A stretch of DNA of 64,000 nucleotides from an uncultured Fibrobacter sp. (GCA_946408125.1 CAMJQW010000011.1:1-64000); one strand, 5' to 3'. Numbered from the stretch's first letter, positions 1 through 8,900 are shown. Numbers and translations are program-made. The notes: generated from the sequence alone by a model not told the origin.

Positions 1-23
1 TCCTGGAACTTGATCTTTTTCAT
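1..23 (-). CDS. 5' end of a gene running off the left edge
   Basis: The reverse strand has an ATG at 23-21 followed by an open frame reading MKKIKFQ up to the window edge. A Shine-Dalgarno-like AGGAAAA lies 7-8 bases before the ATG (CACAGGAAAACACT then ATG). The Met-Lys-Lys start may open a signal peptide, but seven codons do not allow identification. Confidence 0.45.
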
Positions 24-83
24 AGTGTTTTCCTGTGGGATAAATCCCTTGTTTTACTGTACAATAAAATACGGGGGGAAAAA

Positions 84-114
84 TAGTAAAAAATAAAGGG
101 GGAGGTCTCCCCCT
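84..114 (-). terminator. Rho-independent terminator of the thioredoxin/TPR gene
   Basis: Read on the minus strand, the near-perfect palindrome GGGGGAGACCTCCCCC (98-113) is followed by TTTATTTTTT. It lies about 60 bases past the stop codon of the minus-strand gene ending at 173. Placement and U-rich tail fit an intrinsic terminator. Confidence 0.7.
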
Positions 115-163
115 CGGTTAAGCCCATGGTCTTAACCTACCCCTTCGCCTAGGGGCATGCCCC
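98..163. repeat. Three consecutive palindromic hairpins
   Basis: Three inverted repeats sit side by side after the stop codon at 173: GGGGCATGCCCC at 152-163, GGTTAAG/CTTAACC at 116-122 and 131-137, and the terminator stem at 98-113. Together they would fold a compact three-stem 3' untranslated region. Confidence 0.55.
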
Positions 164-172
164 TAACACCCC

Positions 173-997
173 CTAAATGAACATCATGGTGTTGAGCTTG
201 GCCCGGTATTTCCAGGTGAGCTCGTGCTTGGGCCCGAGTACGCCGAACAGGGTGAGCATCGCCTTCTTGGCGGCGCCGTCGTTCCATTCGGGAGCCTCTA
301 CGAACAAATTAAGGAATGCCTGCAGGGCGCTTTCGAAGTCTTCGGCGCATGCCATCTTGCACGCTTCGTGGTACACGACGGCTTCCTTGCCCGTAACATC
401 CTTCTTGGCCGCTTCGGCATGGAAGTCGAGCAGTTCCAGCAGGGATTTCGCCTCGCGGTACTGGTCGTCGGCCTCGTTGAACTTGGAGAGGACTTCCTTC
501 GCCTTGTCGGTATCGCCCATGCTGAGGCTCGCCTTTGCCCACAGCAACTGCAGCTTCTTGTCGTCGGGAGTCTTCGCGAGGGCCTCGTTGAGCATCGGGA
601 GCGCCTGGTCGAAGTCTTTCCGGGCGATCGCATCTTCAAGTGCTATCTGGAACCGAGCCTCGTCGCTCACGAAGAACTTCTCGAGGCGCTTCTTCAGGTC
701 CGCTTCGGGCAACACGCCTGCGATGACGTCCGCAATTTCGCCCTTGTTCACCACGTGAACCTCGGGCACGGACTGCACGCGGAACGCCTGGATGAGCCTC
801 ATGTTTTCGCGGTCGTCGCAGCTCACGACGCCGAGGGTAAAGTCTAGGCTGGTGGAAAGCGATCCTAGCAATTGGGAGTAGGGGCCGCAGTCGGGGTATT
901 CTGCGGAGGAGAAAAGCACCGCGACGGCGCGGGTTTCGGAGGCCTGAATGACCTCGGTTTCAAAATTTTCAGCGGTTATCTGTACAACTTTTGCCAT
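173..997 (-). CDS. Thioredoxin-fold/TPR protein (CnoX/YbbN-like)
   Basis: A 274-residue cytoplasmic protein without a signal peptide. Residues 1-105 read as a thioredoxin fold, with a cis-proline in SVPEVH. The active-site loop is PDCGPYS, so the usual C-x-x-C is C37-x-x-Y40, with one cysteine retained and the second lost. Residues about 120-270 are helical and match tetratricopeptide-like repeats (DFDQALPMLNEALAKTP, then GDTDKAKEVL). This order is that of CnoX/YbbN chaperedoxins, which hold unfolded or oxidised clients rather than acting as reductases. That role is inferred here. The start at 997 is chosen over an upstream ATG at 1015 because TATATTTG ends 4 bases before it and no Shine-Dalgarno is present. 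It is divergent from the zinc-ribbon gene at 1052. Confidence 0.8.
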   Translation of the reverse strand: MAKVVQITAENFETEVIQASETRAVAVLFSSAEYPDCGPYSQLLGSLSTSLDFTLGVVSCDDRENMRLIQAFRVQSVPEVHVVNKGEIADVIAGVLPEADLKKRLEKFFVSDEARFQIALEDAIARKDFDQALPMLNEALAKTPDDKKLQLLWAKASLSMGDTDKAKEVLSKFNEADDQYREAKSLLELLDFHAEAAKKDVTGKEAVVYHEACKMACAEDFESALQAFLNLFVEAPEWNDGAAKKAMLTLFGVLGPKHELTWKYRAKLNTMMFI

Positions 998-1051
998 GCG
1001 CCAAATATAGAACATCTAAGTTCCGCTAACTAAAATACTATATTCAAAACC
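998..1051. promoter_or_regulatory. Divergent promoter region with two start-proximal TATATT boxes
   Basis: This 54-base gap between divergent genes holds TATATTTG on the minus strand (1002-1009, 4 bases before the ATG at 997) and TATATTCA on the plus strand (1039-1046, 5 bases before the ATG at 1052). Neither gene has a Shine-Dalgarno. The positions suggest -10/-7 elements firing at, or within a base or two of, the start codons. Confidence 0.6.
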
Positions 1052-1555
1052 ATGAGTACATGCCCATTCTGCAAAGCGGAAGTGGCCCAGATGAAAATCG
1101 GCCACCTCGACCTGTGTATCTGCCCGAAATGCTTTTCGGCATTCTTTCCCTGTAATCAGACGATGGCCCTGCGTAATGACCTGCCGGACCGTTCCCGCGA
1201 GATGTGGCTCGAAGCCCTCAAGGCGAAGAACGTCGCCGATCCCGACATGACGGGAGCCTGCTGCATCGACCACGGCGAACCTCTGGTTGACGGGAACATC
1301 CCGGATTACGGGATGCCCGGAAAGGTGACGACCTGCTGCAAAATGTTCCACCTGCCGCCTTCGCAGATGATGGCGATCCTCAAGCGTACCCTTGAATCGC
1401 CGTTCCATTCGACCGCATCTGAAAGAAAGCACCATTTCTTCTTTATCCGTGCGTTGGATTCGCTTGTCTCGAAGATGTTTGGAGAAAAAATGCCCGAGGT
1501 CGACCCTCTGGATGAACTGCCGTACAATCTCCACCTGAAGAAGATTTTCGAATAG
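1052..1555 (+). CDS. Zinc-ribbon protein of unknown function
   Basis: A 167-residue soluble protein. The N-terminus has two CPxC knuckles, CPFC at residues 4-7 and CPKC about 20 residues later followed by FSAFFP, the pattern of small TFIIB-like zinc ribbons. Further cysteines occur as GACC near residue 70 and TTCC near residue 93, so a second metal site is possible. I do not recognise the rest. It is the first gene of a packed unit: its stop is one base from the ATG at 1557. The co-transcribed genes encode membrane sensors and a permease, but no function follows from that. Confidence 0.75.
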   Translation: MSTCPFCKAEVAQMKIGHLDLCICPKCFSAFFPCNQTMALRNDLPDRSREMWLEALKAKNVADPDMTGACCIDHGEPLVDGNIPDYGMPGKVTTCCKMFHLPPSQMMAILKRTLESPFHSTASERKHHFFFIRALDSLVSKMFGEKMPEVDPLDELPYNLHLKKIFE

Positions 1556-1556
1556 A

Positions 1557-2288
1557 ATGAAAAAGACATATGCCATATTGGCAGCGATTGCCGCCGCGGT
1601 TTTGATAGTTTATTCCCTTTTGCCCGATTCGTATTTTACCGAATCCGTGTTCCCGCTCGAGGAGAACGTGACCGTCTTCGGCTACGACGACCTTGCGGAC
1701 GGCGGCGAATCTTCGGTCCGTACCGATATCGGGGATTCCGTGCTCTCGTTCAGCTGCCGCCTCGGAATGGATACCACGAAGGGCGCCTGGTGCGGCCTCC
1801 TGTGGAATACCGACCCGGACAGCGCCGGCGAATACCGCAACTGGACATTTGTCGATACCCTCGTGTTTGATATTGAATCGCACGGCACTAAAGAAGTCCT
1901 CGTGAAAGTCTGGGCATTCGATCCCGACGTTACCGATCCGAGCAAGCCCAAGACGTTCCGTCTCCTGATGAAGGAATTGCCCCTGCAGGAAGGCAGGCAT
2001 AGGGTGGCGCTGCCGTTTGAGCAGTTCTACACCCCGGATTTCTGGTATGAAGACGGGAAAATTGATAGAACGCTCAACCGGCGCCACCAGGAAACGGTTG
2101 CCCGCGTTGAAATCGCCCCCGGCTGGAACCAGCCGCGCGGCAAGGAATTCTCTCTCAAAATCTACGCCATCACGGCGGTGGGGGTGAGCAACTTCTACTT
2201 CGGTATCGTGTTAGGCGTATTCCTGTTATTGACCATCGTCGCGGTAGGTCGCCGCCACCATCTAAAAAATGATTCCGAAGAAAGCTAG
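1557..2288 (+). CDS. Membrane-anchored sensor-domain protein, no HTH (paralogue of the next gene)
   Basis: A 243-residue protein with a transmembrane segment at about residues 5-22, an extracytoplasmic beta-rich domain at 30-205, and a second transmembrane segment at about 210-231 followed by a short basic tail (RRHH). The outer domain has many Trp/Tyr and Asp residues and the shape of a jelly-roll, carbohydrate-binding-like sandwich; this is a fold guess, not a family match. The next gene has the same plan (N-terminal helix, outer domain with a matching VTLRLLTFDP / VLVKVWAFDP strand, C-terminal helix) plus a DNA-binding tail, so this one looks like the sensor half without its output. The start is one base after the previous stop and the end overlaps the next gene by 20 bases, so translation is probably coupled. 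Confidence 0.7.
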   Translation: MKKTYAILAAIAAAVLIVYSLLPDSYFTESVFPLEENVTVFGYDDLADGGESSVRTDIGDSVLSFSCRLGMDTTKGAWCGLLWNTDPDSAGEYRNWTFVDTLVFDIESHGTKEVLVKVWAFDPDVTDPSKPKTFRLLMKELPLQEGRHRVALPFEQFYTPDFWYEDGKIDRTLNRRHQETVARVEIAPGWNQPRGKEFSLKIYAITAVGVSNFYFGIVLGVFLLLTIVAVGRRHHLKNDSEES

Positions 2289-3177
2289 GATACTTGGAAT
2301 AGCTGCCTTTGCCGTGGCCATTGGTGCCTGCGTTGCGCTGCTTGTCACGTTCAGCAATAATGCGGGTGCGATTTTCCCTGCGGGCGGGTACGAGGTGTAC
2401 GCGCTTACGGATGTCGCTGCCGGCGGAGCATCCACTTCGGATCTGGATGTCCGTGATTCCATGATATCGGCGCACGTGAACATCCGCAGCGGCAAGGCGT
2501 ACCCGTATGCGGGTATCGGATTCAACCTCATGTCGCTCAACAGCAGGCCTGTCGGGTATTTCAATTTTTCCCGTTATGATTCGCTCGCGGTCATGGTCGA
2601 GACAGGGCGCATGCGTACGGTGACGCTTCGCCTATTGACATTCGATCCGACTTACTCTACGCAGGGGCAGTACCTGACCTACCGCCCGCTCGAAGCCGAA
2701 ATCGCGGCGACGGGTTCTGGCGAGGTGAAAGTTTCTCTCTCCGATTTCAAGAACAAGGAATGGTGGCTTGCTTCCCAGGGACTCGACAAGGATGACGGCC
2801 TCTCGTACTTCTTCATGACGGCGATGTTCGAAGTGTTCAATGGGGAAGGTGCCCTGCGCGGCATTCCCGACGACATCGTGCTGAAGGGTGTGCGCATGTG
2901 GGGCGAGGACAGGGATTTCAAGAAGGGCATGTATGCGGCCATCGGAGTCTTGCTGCTCTTTCTGGGGGCGTTCCTCTTCGCCGCTTTCAAAAAGCCGCGG
3001 GATGTGTCCGCGTTCGAAAAGCAGATGCAGGAGACCGCGCGCCTCCTCACGCAGACGGACAAGTCCGTCGCCGAAATCGCGATAGCCGTGGGTGCGAAGT
3101 CCGCCTCTCGCCTGGAACGCGATTTTTGTAGATTGTACGGAAAGAAACCTCTGGAATACAGGAAGAAGAATGTATAG
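2269..3177 (+). CDS. Transmembrane one-component regulator with AraC-type HTH
   Basis: A 302-residue protein with an N-terminal transmembrane helix (about 8-28), an extracytoplasmic domain (about 35-215), a second transmembrane helix (about 222-243) and a cytoplasmic tail. The tail contains SVAEIAIAVGAKSASRLERD followed by FCRLYGKKPLEYR, which matches the second helix-turn-helix and signature of AraC/XylS regulators (consensus: IA..vGf.s.s.F.r.Fk...G.tP..yR). Only about 50 residues are present, so the first HTH of a standard 100-residue AraC domain is missing. The layout predicts direct signal transfer across the membrane, with DNA binding needing a dimer or a partner. The ligand may be a sugar or polymer fragment (inference). 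It overlaps the upstream paralogue by 20 bases and the downstream permease by 8. Confidence 0.75.
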   Translation: MIPKKARILGIAAFAVAIGACVALLVTFSNNAGAIFPAGGYEVYALTDVAAGGASTSDLDVRDSMISAHVNIRSGKAYPYAGIGFNLMSLNSRPVGYFNFSRYDSLAVMVETGRMRTVTLRLLTFDPTYSTQGQYLTYRPLEAEIAATGSGEVKVSLSDFKNKEWWLASQGLDKDDGLSYFFMTAMFEVFNGEGALRGIPDDIVLKGVRMWGEDRDFKKGMYAAIGVLLLFLGAFLFAAFKKPRDVSAFEKQMQETARLLTQTDKSVAEIAIAVGAKSASRLERDFCRLYGKKPLEYRKKNV

Positions 3178-4297
3178 ACGCTGGACTCTCGATAGGGTAA
3201 TGCATTTTATCCTGATCGTGCTCGGGTCGGTCGTGGCCCTGTTGCTGGTAAACTACCTGCGTGGTGTGCTGTTCCCGTTCTTTGCCGCTTTCTTGCTGGC
3301 CTATATCGCCGACCCGCTCGTATCCAAGCTTACGGTGAAGGTGAAGCACCGCATCATCGCCGTAATCATTGTTCTTGCGGGAGCGATGCTCGTCGTGGGC
3401 GGAAGCTTGCGAATCTTCGTCCCGATGGTTGTCGATGAAGTGCGCAACCTCGGCGTGCTCATCTCGAAGATGTTCAGCGATTCCGAATGGTCCGCCCGCA
3501 TCGCTAACCTCATGCCGGGCGACCTGTACGAGACGATCCGCGGAATGATTTCGTGGGATCAGATTGCCGCCGCCATGCAGAGCCTCGACTTCTGGAACGA
3601 AGCGCAGAACGTTGCATCCAAGGTGCTGCCAGGTGCGTGGGGCGTCCTCTCGTATACGGGTTCCGTAGTCCTCTGGTTCTCGGGTGCCGCGATTATATTC
3701 ATGTACCTCGTGTTCATCATGCTCGACATGCCCAAGCTGCGTCGCGGCGTGCTTAGCCTTGTTCCTTACCGCCTCAAGAAAGAAGCGAGTTCATTTGCAG
3801 AAGAGACGGACAAGTTCATGGGCACGTATTTCCGTGCACAGTCTCTGGTCGCATTGACCGTCGGTATTTTGTACGCAATCGGTTTCGGCGTGATGGGGCT
3901 GCCCATGGGTGTCGCGTTCGGATTATTCTCTGGTGCGCTCAACATGATCCCCTACATGCAGCTCACGACCATCCCGCTTGCGCTGCTGCTCGCCTTGGCG
4001 TATTCCCTCAACACGGGCATGCCCTTCTGGGAAGTCGCCGTCATCATTGCCGCCATCTACCTCGTTATACAGGTAATCGAGGACTTTTTCCTGGTCCCGC
4101 GTATCGTCGGGAAGTCAATGAATTTGCCGCCTGTGGGCATTTTGCTGAGCATCTCTATATGGGGTAAGTTGTTGGGCTTCTTAGGGTTACTAGTCGCCAT
4201 CCCGTTCACTTGCTTGTGTTTGGTGTACATCGAGAAGCTCCAGCAGAGGGCTAGAGAAGCCCGAACCTCGAAGGCCGGACCGGCCCCCGAGGCTTGA
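3170..4297 (+). CDS. AI-2E family transporter (YdiK/PerM-like permease)
   Basis: A 375-residue polytopic membrane protein. It has two N-terminal helices (FILIVLGSVVALLLVNYL and an FPFFAAFLLAYIADPLVSKL segment), a central soluble stretch, and a C-terminal helical bundle containing the glycine- and proline-rich DFFLVPRIVGKSMNLPPVGI motif typical of the AI-2E/PerM exporter family. Substrates in this family vary (autoinducer-2, Na+/H+ antiport) and cannot be read from the sequence. The start at 3170 overlaps the regulator's stop by 8 bases. A longer frame to 3092 would lie inside the regulator gene and is rejected. It may be the target or output partner of the sensor pair upstream. Confidence 0.85.
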   Translation: MYRRWTLDRVMHFILIVLGSVVALLLVNYLRGVLFPFFAAFLLAYIADPLVSKLTVKVKHRIIAVIIVLAGAMLVVGGSLRIFVPMVVDEVRNLGVLISKMFSDSEWSARIANLMPGDLYETIRGMISWDQIAAAMQSLDFWNEAQNVASKVLPGAWGVLSYTGSVVLWFSGAAIIFMYLVFIMLDMPKLRRGVLSLVPYRLKKEASSFAEETDKFMGTYFRAQSLVALTVGILYAIGFGVMGLPMGVAFGLFSGALNMIPYMQLTTIPLALLLALAYSLNTGMPFWEVAVIIAAIYLVIQVIEDFFLVPRIVGKSMNLPPVGILLSISIWGKLLGFLGLLVAIPFTCLCLVYIEKLQQRAREARTSKAGPAPEA

Positions 4298-4358
4298 TTT
4301 TATAGGCTTTGAAGAAAATTTTTTTCAAAAAAGTTCTACCACATGCGAAAAAAAAAGG

Positions 4359-4364
4359 TATAAT
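4359..4364 (+). promoter_or_regulatory. -10 box of the HU gene
   Basis: A consensus TATAAT lies 41 bases before the HU start. No good -35 stands out at the expected spacing. This predicts a leader of about 35 bases that includes the AAGGAG ribosome-binding site at about 4394. Confidence 0.6.
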
Positions 4365-4405
4365 ATCACCATACAAAAACCTAACCTAACTCAAGGAGTT
4401 AAAAA

Positions 4406-4705
4406 ATGAATAAACAAGATCTCATCGAAGCCATCCTCGCCAACAAGGAAGCTGGTTTTGAATCCAAGGCCGCTGCTGGCCGCGCTGTTGATGCCGTTCT
4501 CGACGGTATCGCCGCTGGCATCAAGAAGGACGGCAACGTCCAGCTGATTGGTTTCGGTACTTTCGCTGTCAAGTCTCGCGCTGCCCGCACTGGCCGCAAC
4601 CCGCAGACTGGCGCTACCATCAAGATCAAGGCTTCCAAGACCGTCGGCTTCAAGGCCGGTGCTGCTCTCAAGGCCGACGCTGCCAAGTCCAAGGCCAAGA
4701 AGTAA
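4406..4705 (+). CDS. HU-family DNA-binding protein
   Basis: A 99-residue histone-like protein. The N-terminal helices (MNKQDLIEAI) and the VQLIGFGTFAVKSRAARTGR segment match the beta-arm entry of HU/IHF, and NPQTGATIKIKASKTVGFKA is the arm with the conserved Arg-Asn-Pro-x-Thr-Gly motif. An alanine/lysine-rich tail (ADAAKSKAKK) extends past the usual HU end. It should bend and compact DNA in the nucleoid. It has its own strong signals: TATAAT at 4359, AAGGAG 6 bases before ATG, and a terminator at 4734. Codon use is very biased, as expected for an abundant protein. Confidence 0.95.
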   Translation: MNKQDLIEAILANKEAGFESKAAAGRAVDAVLDGIAAGIKKDGNVQLIGFGTFAVKSRAARTGRNPQTGATIKIKASKTVGFKAGAALKADAAKSKAKK

Positions 4706-4733
4706 TTCTTACTTTGCTTGAAACGCAATTCAA

Positions 4734-4767
4734 GGAACCGTCCGCAAGGGCGGTTTCTTTTTTTTGC
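4734..4767 (+). terminator. Terminator of the HU gene
   Basis: GGAACCGTCC, loop GCAA, GGGCGGTTTC followed by a run of T residues, starting 29 bases after the HU stop codon. This is a classical intrinsic terminator. Confidence 0.9.
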
Positions 4768-4786
4768 CCTCCCTTGTTTCATAACG

Positions 4787-4816
4787 AAAAAGCCCCGCGA
4801 TGATGCGGGGCTTTTG
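4787..4816 (-). terminator. Terminator after tRNA-Val
   Basis: A perfect stem AAAAGCCCCGC / GCGGGGCTTTT with loop GATGAT, three bases past the tRNA 3' end on the minus strand. It has A/T arms on both sides and could also stop plus-strand readthrough from HU. Confidence 0.85.
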
Positions 4817-4818
4817 AG

Positions 4819-4892
4819 TGGTCGATACAGAACTCGAATCTGTGACCTCCACCATGTCAAGGTGGCGCTCTAACCAACTGAGCTAATCGACC
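4819..4892 (-). tRNA. tRNA-Val (anticodon GAC)
   Basis: The minus strand reads a full cloverleaf of 74 bases: acceptor GGTCGAT pairing with ATCGACC, D arm GCTC...GAGC with loop AGTTGGTTA, anticodon stem CCACC/GGTGG with loop TTGACAT (anticodon GAC, reading GUC/GUU valine codons), T arm with TTCGAGT, and discriminator A. The CCA tail is not encoded (next bases CTC), so it must be added after transcription. Confidence 0.93.
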
Positions 4893-4907
4893 ATTGGAGT
4901 ATGGCCA

Positions 4908-4936
4908 ATAGTAGAAACTTGCCGTGCTTTTGTCAA
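4908..4936 (-). promoter_or_regulatory. Sigma70-type promoter of tRNA-Val
   Basis: The minus strand has TTGACA (4936-4931), a 17-base spacer and TACTAT (4913-4908), ending 15 bases before the tRNA. This near-consensus vegetative promoter contrasts with the start-proximal TATATT boxes at many protein genes. Confidence 0.8.
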
Positions 4937-4953
4937 GGGTCTTTTTTGGCGAT

Positions 4954-5460
4954 TTAATCGTCGTCGTTGCCGATCCAGTAGCGGAATCGCCCCGTAACGT
5001 GCAATCGCGGCAGTGTATCGCTGCAAATCCCTTTCCGGCAATCCTGGATGTAGAAGTCGATGTCGGCCGTCCAGGTGGAATCGTCCATCTGGTCGAAACG
5101 CATGGTACTCTGGTCCCCGTAGATGATCCCGTTGGGGGATCCGTTCATGCTGAATCCGGAATATTGCTCGATAATGGCGTTCTCGCCGAGGTGGGGCTCG
5201 TAGACCATCGCCTCGATGACGTCCCCCTGGTCACTTTCCTCGTAGCGGGTCTTGAAATGGAAGTAGTGGCGGTGGTAGTTCGTCAGTTCCACGTCTTTTT
5301 TCCCGAGTTCTATCGTGTAGCTCTCGGAACCTTCGATTTGGTACTTGATGTAACCGCCGCCGTCGTTTTCCCAGCTGTGGTTGATGTCTCCGCATGCAAT
5401 GAACGCCAACGCCCCTGCGAGGGCTGTCGCAGCCATCGGGATTGTGGAGCGCTGGAGCAT
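4954..5460 (-). CDS. Small lipoprotein of unknown function
   Basis: A 168-residue protein. The N-terminus has a hydrophobic stretch (AATALAGALAFIAC) ending in a lipobox, with the acylated cysteine at about residue 23, so it should be a lipoprotein. The mature part is Tyr/Asp/His-rich with alternating polar and aromatic residues (YHRHYFHFKTRYEE), suggesting a beta-sandwich. One cysteine pair (DCRKGIC) may form a disulfide. It is last in an operon after the giant Ig lipoprotein and the DUF6941-like gene, 7 bases after the latter. No family recognised. Confidence 0.75.
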   Translation of the reverse strand: MLQRSTIPMAATALAGALAFIACGDINHSWENDGGGYIKYQIEGSESYTIELGKKDVELTNYHRHYFHFKTRYEESDQGDVIEAMVYEPHLGENAIIEQYSGFSMNGSPNGIIYGDQSTMRFDQMDDSTWTADIDFYIQDCRKGICSDTLPRLHVTGRFRYWIGNDDD

Positions 5461-5467
5461 TGTTCCG

Positions 5468-5914
5468 CTAGTTCCTCATTTCGCCGCTTGCATCCTGGTT
5501 GGCCTGCTTTGCACGCGGGTCTTCGAGGATGTAGAGCGGGAGGGTAGCGATTTCTTCGTCGTCGACGCTCAGGCGGACAATGTACTTGTCGGGTCTGGCA
5601 ATCTGCAGGCGCTGCATGTTGAGCACGATGTTCACTGCCGCGGTATCGAAACCGGTGGCGACAGGTTCAAGCGGGATTTCCGACTGCATGGGCGGCACGA
5701 TGGCGTGCCCGCAGACGTCCTCGATGGCGAGGGCAATCTTGTGGGCACCCGCTTCGGAACGCTGGTAGCGGATGCGGAAAGCCGCGGCGCACTGCGGGAT
5801 GATGAAGGGGAACTGTTGCGGGAACACTCTGTCGAAGGCCCCGAGGATATTCAAGCGGCCGCCCGCGCCGTTAGCGGTGGCGGCATCGCAGATAGATGCT
5901 ATTTCAATGTTCAT
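5468..5914 (-). CDS. DUF6941-like protein
   Basis: A 148-residue protein without signal peptide or membrane segment. The opening (EIASICDAATANGAGGRLNI followed by LGAFDRVF) and the middle (RSEAGAHKIALAIEDVCGH) resemble the DUF6941 family of small cytoplasmic beta proteins found widely in bacteria. The function of that family is unknown. Its ATG overlaps the stop of the upstream giant lipoprotein gene as TAATG, so it is translationally coupled to it, yet no export signal is visible. The pairing of a cytosolic DUF with a surface lipoprotein is unexplained. Confidence 0.65.
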   Translation of the reverse strand: MNIEIASICDAATANGAGGRLNILGAFDRVFPQQFPFIIPQCAAAFRIRYQRSEAGAHKIALAIEDVCGHAIVPPMQSEIPLEPVATGFDTAAVNIVLNMQRLQIARPDKYIVRLSVDDEEIATLPLYILEDPRAKQANQDASGEMRN

Positions 5915-8900
5915 TAATGTACCGTCCAGGTGTCAGCCACGTACTTCATCACGAGCGGACCGTAGTTGTCGCCTTCTATAGGCGTGTTGTTTTCGCCGAC
6001 ATGAGCGTTTTCCCAGGCGAGCATGCTGATGAACACCTTTCCATCGCTAGCGATGCTGATGTCAGGGGCGTACCCGCGCAGGTAGTAGTGGTGGCTATTG
6101 TAGAATGTGACCTTGAAGTAGGGCAGCTCGTTTTCGCCGTATACCTTCCAGGTGTTGCCGTCCAGGTGGAAGGCATGCGATTGCGAGAGTGCCACCCTGC
6201 TGTTGTCGTCGATGATGGCGAACACGTTCCCTTCTCTTGCCGCGACGCTCACGCCGTGGATGAGCTTGCCCTCGGTGAAGGACCTCGTGAACTGTGAGGC
6301 GCCATCGAAATCAATGCTCTTATTGTCGTTGCGGAGCGTACCCTTCTTGACAATGGGACCGTAGGATTCGGTGTCGCGGGACGAGAAGGCGATATAGATG
6401 TTGCCCACGTCAATCGCGATATCGACACCGCTCATGTTGGCGACGATAGTCTTGTCTTTCTCTATCGTACTGCCATCATATATCGCATAGTAGCCTTGGT
6501 AGTTGGAGGTGTTGCCGACATAGACGATGATGAGTTTTCCGTTAGAAGTGTAGGCACCCTTGATTTCGCGGGCGCCCTTGTCCGAGATCTTGGAGGATTT
6601 CCAGGAACTGTTGTTGAGGGTTGCGAGATACGGCTTGTTGTCCGCCTTGATGTAGAGCAGGACCGGATTCCCGGAATTGACGGCAATGTCTGCAAATTTA
6701 GCGTCTGTAACCTGGTCGCCGATGATTGACCAGGTCGAAGTCCCACTCGCGGACTTGTACGCGTTCAGCTTGCCACTCTTAGTGAGAACGGCAAGGTAGG
6801 CGTCCGACCCGTTGTTCGCTATTGCAATCTTCGTGATGGTGTCCCCGCTTGTAATTGAGATGTTGGACGCGTCGATGTTTACCCACCCCGTGCCGTTATG
6901 GTATTTCGAACCGATGACCGTAGCGCCTTTCATGTAGGCGATCAACGGATTCGTGCCGACGGTCGTGAGTACCGGCGGTACCGTGAACGTGGACTTCTCG
7001 ACGACCGTATCCGTGCCGGAGAGGTTTCGCCAGGCCTTGCGGAAGTATATGGTACGGCAGACTTCTTCGGCGCGGTGACGCAGGTAGAAGGCTTCGGTGA
7101 CGAGCGTGGTATTGCTGTCACGGAAGTCGAGGCAGATCTGCCTGGACGTCTCGTACATGCTGCGTTTGAACGCTTCATTGAACTGGAGCTTGCTCGTGTC
7201 GAGCGTACCGTCCTTGTTGCCTTCGTAATAGCCTTCGCCGACATTGCTGAACTGCCAGTTGAACTTGCGGTTGTTGATGTCGCCGATGGGACCCATCGTG
7301 GAGTTCATGCCGCCCCATTCGGGTGTGTAGAAGTAGAAGCCCTCGTTGGATACGGAGGAGTCTCCACTCCACAGGAATACGGTATCCGCAGCCGTGATGA
7401 CACCCTGCGGCGGATTTACGATAATCTTGATTTGAGTCGTGTCGCTGAAGACCGCTCCCGTGGAGATTTCTTCGGCGGAGACGACGCAGTAGATGTCCTT
7501 GCCCTTTCCGGTGTACGAGGAATCCTTGTACGCGTAGAACAGGATGGGATTGTTGTTGTCATCGTAGCGGATGTTGTCGTTGAAGCTGTAGAGCGGTTCG
7601 TCCTTGACGGACTTGTTGTCGCTTTTGTAATAGCACTGCCATTTGTACCAGCTCACGTTGCTGTTGGGCCAGACATCGTCATTCTTTGTTGCCGACAGCT
7701 CGAATTCCTGACCCGGCATCACGTAGATGAGTTCATCCTTGACCGTAATGACGGGCGTACCCGTGCTGTACAAGATTTGCGTCGTGTCGCGTGCGGTATT
7801 GCCGTCATCATCGGTCACCTGCACGATGCACATGTAGTTGAGCGTCGCGGCCGGGGCTTCCCAGGTGGTGTTCAAATCGTCGACGGTTTTCCAGTTGCCC
7901 TCAACAGTGGACGGGGTGCCGCAACTCCATTCGTTCTTGACGATGCTGCCGTAGCCGTCCGAAGCGGTAGCGTCGAGCAGGATGTTGAATCCCTGACGGA
8001 CCGTGATGCTTTCGCGCTTCACCGATACGGTCGGCGGATCGAGCAGCACGTTGATGTGGGCCGTGTCGCGTGCGGTATTGCCGTCATCATCAGTCACCTG
8101 CACAATGCAGAGGTAATTGTTGTCCGGCGTGTTCGGCATCGTTGCCGTATATTCGGGTGTAGTTGTCGAAGTGGATGTGAATGCGATTGCCGACCCGTTT
8201 GCCCCACAGCCCCATTCATACTTGGTGATATGGCCTTGCAGGAATATGGAATTGTATTGCGTCGAATCACGTGCGTCGGCATCGAGGTTGACGTTGTCCT
8301 TGATGGTGACGGTGGATGCGCCCATCACGGTAACGGTGGGGGATGCCCTAAGCACGTTGTAGGTCGCGGTATCGGTTGCGGTATTGCCGTCATCGTCGGT
8401 GACGCGGATGGCGCAGTAGAAGTTGCCCGGAGAATTCGGCATGGTGACCGTCGTGCTTCTGCCGAACGTGAGCCAGTCCTCGTTCAGGGACTCGATATTC
8501 TTGGAGCAGGTCTTTTCGTACTTGACCACCTGGCCGAGCGAATCCCCTGCCATGAACAGGAAGTCGGTTTCGTCGTTGATGGTGAGCGTCTGCTGCTTGA
8601 TGTTCAGGTGTACGAACGGCTTGTCGGCGACCACCTCGAAGGTGAGGGTGTCGCGGGCGGTTTCTTCGTCATCGTCGGTCGCCTCGAAGACGCAGTAGTA
8701 GCTGGTCTCTTCGCCGGGGAGCGTAATTGTGGCCGTCGTGGCATAGCTCTTGGTGGGCGGATCGATCGTAATCTTGTTGTCCGCGACAGCCTTGTCGAGC
8801 CCGTTCTTCTGGGCGCTGCAGCCCCAGGAAATCTTGTTGACCGTGCCAAGTTTGTCGCTGGCGGAAATGTTCACTTCGACCGAGGCTTTGATTTTCTGTC

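Noticed and set aside
7783-8413. Regular DNA repeats considered as a CRISPR-like array
   Set aside because: The repeats are in frame inside a coding sequence, have long coding spacers and vary in sequence; no cas genes.
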